From DASXRA01 sp036506155 (lineage in GTDB: Bacteria > Actinomycetota > Actinomycetes > Mycobacteriales > Jatrophihabitantaceae), in the NCBI GenBank assembly GCA_036506155.1, contig DASXSF010000011.1, positions 1 to 6,137 of the forward strand: a DNA stretch of 6,137 nt, read 5' to 3'. The translations under genes and the position numbers were made by a program. Shown one piece after another: positions 6,021 through 6,137 of this stretch. The notes under the pieces were generated by a model. The model did not search any database, was not told where the DNA came from, and worked only from the letters and a program-made list of their open reading frames with translations. Positions within the stretch are counted from its first letter, which is position 1. Every line of letters begins with the position of its first letter.

Positions 6021-6137
6021 TCCGGACCACCTGACGTTCGACCTCGCCGACGAGTCCAAGGTCTCGCTGTCCTACTACGGCAAGCGGCCCGGCCCCGGGA
6101 TGAAGCTCGACAAGCTGAGCATGCAGTTCTCAACGGG
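6005..6137 (+). CDS. zwf: Glucose-6-phosphate 1-dehydrogenase, internal segment (partial at both ends)
   Basis: The frame in phase with base 6001 reads PDHLTFDLADESKVSLSYYG, then KRPGPGMKLDKLSMQFSTG, to the window end. This matches the beta-sheet region of G6PD about 130 residues from the C-terminus, where related enzymes have KxPGxGM followed by MxFxYGE. Its start is lost at the breakpoint with the WD40 gene. Joined to the window's first bases through the shared aacggg, it runs in frame into GETDYAGDVLEAYERL, giving the family's FS-x-GE order with no gap. It is therefore either the same gene seen through a circular contig or a second copy. Confidence 0.8.

Noticed and set aside
5999..6059. 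ATG at 6059 as the start of the WD40 protein
   Set aside because: The first ~20 codons are antisense to recognisable zwf sequence; the true gene must begin beyond the breakpoint.

Overview
This is a GC-rich window with strong G/C bias at third codon positions, pointing to an actinobacterium (Actinomycetota). It holds two blocks that do not look originally contiguous.

Block A is central-carbon metabolism. The 3' end of a glucose-6-phosphate dehydrogenase gene (zwf, + strand) occupies 1-268. It converges on a complete family GH15 glycoside hydrolase, 2269 down to 287 on the minus strand, that closely resembles mycobacterial GH15 trehalases. Behind it, in the same direction, is a short coding-like remnant (2538-2395) with no credible start. 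The last ~130 bases of the window (about 6005-6137, + strand) are again zwf. They encode the stretch just upstream of the one at position 1, and the final six bases (aacggg) equal the first six. Joining the ends gives one uninterrupted zwf frame, so the window behaves like a circular or circularised contig, or one copy of a tandem arrangement.

Block B (about 2541-6000) looks like part of a biological-conflict or signalling locus. It contains an intact stand-alone trypsin-like serine peptidase (2700-3881, +), with a perfect Shine-Dalgarno and a GTGA overlap with a tiny upstream frame. Converging on it, with stop codons 13 bases apart, is a 14-repeat WD40 gene (minus strand, about 5998 to 3895) of the kind that forms the C-terminus of large nSTAND NTPase-WD40 proteins. 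The WD40 gene has lost its 5' end at the ~6000 breakpoint. Its 3' half carries at least five small indels, mostly in G/C runs and mostly in near-identical 129-bp repeats.

In function, trehalase releases glucose, which after phosphorylation feeds glucose-6-phosphate dehydrogenase and the oxidative pentose-phosphate pathway. The peptidase and the WD40 sensor module are the candidate system of interest: domains often fused in one polypeptide appear here as two convergent genes. The two breakpoints (~2540 and ~6000) and the indels mean that a chimeric or error-containing assembly must be excluded before biological meaning is given to the arrangement.
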